From Chloroflexota bacterium (GTDB taxonomy: Bacteria > Chloroflexota > Anaerolineae > UBA1429), in NCBI GenBank assembly GCA_014360745.1, contig JACIWY010000042.1, positions 1-13,996 of the forward strand: a stretch of DNA of 13,996 bases, in the 5' to 3' direction. Below are positions 13,272 through 13,996 of the stretch, piece after piece. Positions within the stretch are counted from its first letter, which is position 1. The number at the start of each line of letters is the position of its first letter. Both the position numbers and the translations under genes were made by a program. Under the pieces are notes generated by a model. The model was not told where the DNA came from, ran no database searches, and worked only from the letters and a program-made list of their open reading frames with translations.

Positions 13272-13996
13272 TCATTCGATCTTTAAATAATTCGTCCGGT
13301 GGGCGTTGATATAGTCCCAGTCCAACGTCACCCCCAAACCGGGGCCTTCGGGCGCATAGACGCAGCCCTTCTCGTCGATGGCGTCCAGCCCGTCGCGATA
13401 GTCCACATAGATGTTGCTAAAAGTGCCCGGGCTCTTGGGATGGACCAGCCCCATCTCGTAATAGTTCGTGTTGCGGATGGAGGTCATCACGTGGCGCTGA
13501 GCCGGGCCGGGGCCGTGCATTTCGACATCCAGCCCCAAGCCCTCGGCCGCATGGGCCAACTTCATCACGCCGGTGATGCCGTCGTAGCCGATATCCCCGC
13601 GCAGGTAATCGGTGGCGTCGGCGATGGCAAAATCGACGTGGGGCTCCAGCGTGCGCACATGCTCGGTCTGTAAGAGCGGCGTCTTGATCATCTGACGCAG
13701 CTTGCGATGGGCGAATTGCGAGATGCCGCCGTCTTTGTACGGGTCTTCCAGCCAAAAGAACTTTTCCTCGTCGCAGGCCCAGCCCACCTTGAGCGCGTCG
13801 GCGAAGGTGTTCAGCTCACAGGCCGGGTCGAGCATCAGGTCCATCTTGCCGCCCACGCGCTTGCCCACAGCATGGATGTTGGCCACTTCCAACTCGGTCA
13901 ACGAATTGCCCCAACCATGGATCTTGAAAGCGGGATAACCCATCTCCAAACATTGCTCGGCAAAGTCGGCATATGCCTCGGGCGAATCCAGGCCTC
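13272..13996 (-). CDS. Enolase-superfamily protein, mandelate racemase/sugar-acid dehydratase type (5' end missing)
   Basis: The visible 240 residues form the C-terminal barrel of a mandelate racemase/muconate lactonising-type enzyme, which uses Mg2+ to remove a proton next to a carboxylate; most relatives dehydrate sugar acids. Counting from the window edge, K24 in FKIHGWG is on strand 2, the metal ligands are probably D56 in LMLDPACE, E83 in WLEDPY and E111 in LQTEHVRT, and the Asp/His dyad is probably D127 in IADATD with H160 in VEMHGPGPAQ. The GYDGITGVMKLAH segment matches the family's usual GGIT region. K24-I-H26 replaces the common KxK. The reading frame is open to the edge, so the start lies beyond 13996; the in-frame TTG at 13949 and ATG at 13943 are internal. 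A strong terminator follows the stop. The substrate cannot be assigned. Confidence 0.88.
   Translation of the reverse strand, partial: GLDSPEAYADFAEQCLEMGYPAFKIHGWGNSLTELEVANIHAVGKRVGGKMDLMLDPACELNTFADALKVGWACDEEKFFWLEDPYKDGGISQFAHRKLRQMIKTPLLQTEHVRTLEPHVDFAIADATDYLRGDIGYDGITGVMKLAHAAEGLGLDVEMHGPGPAQRHVMTSIRNTNYYEMGLVHPKSPGTFSNIYVDYRDGLDAIDEKGCVYAPEGPGLGVTLDWDYINAHRTNYLKIE

Overview
The window looks like chromosomal DNA from a GC-rich bacterium, most likely a member of the Chloroflexota (Anaerolineae-like). The reasons are the gene content (a DnaD-domain protein beside a DnaC-type loader in a non-Firmicute style, large GT-C glycosyltransferases with C-terminal beta-domains, a DUF151 nuclease), frequent GTG/TTG starts and tight gene overlaps. 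The taxon is an inference; no rRNA or other decisive marker is present.

Left block (1-4053, all minus strand): an operon reads obgE, then nadD, then a sugar-phosphate isomerase/epimerase-like TIM barrel, with neighbouring reading frames overlapping. A class-V aminotransferase of the alanine-glyoxylate/serine-pyruvate type follows behind its own promoter and runs off the left edge. An intergenic region of about 200 bp (4054-4257) holds two good, divergent sigma70-type promoters, one for obgE and one for the block to the right.

Centre block (4258-8180, plus strand): a DUF151/bifunctional-nuclease-family protein, replicative helicase DnaB, a DnaD-domain primosomal protein and a DnaC/DnaI-type AAA+ protein. 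The genes are 4 bp apart or overlap by 1-4 bp, so this is a helicase and helicase-loading operon. The AAA+ protein is unusual: it carries two complete, diverged DnaC-like ATPase domains in one chain behind a single N-terminal zinc-binding motif. This is the most interesting item in the window.

Right-centre block (8284-12440, plus strand): a membrane-anchored glycoside hydrolase (clan-A-like, NEP motif and second catalytic Glu) overlaps a large polytopic GT-C (PMT/ArnT-like, GT39-type) glycosyltransferase by 4 bp. The transferase ends in two related beta-rich domains. Both probably act at the cell surface on lipid-linked or cell-wall glycans.

Right edge (12441-13996): a bidirectional terminator, a tRNA-Ser(GGA) gene on the minus strand with its promoter, and a small, comparatively AT-rich hydrophobic-protein gene. 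That small gene has a strong ribosome binding site and a structured leader, and it appears to be a frameshifted fragment of a larger membrane protein. A second strong terminator follows, then the 3' part of an enolase-superfamily (mandelate racemase/sugar-acid dehydratase type) gene on the minus strand that runs off the window. No CRISPR array, insertion sequence, rRNA or prophage was seen.
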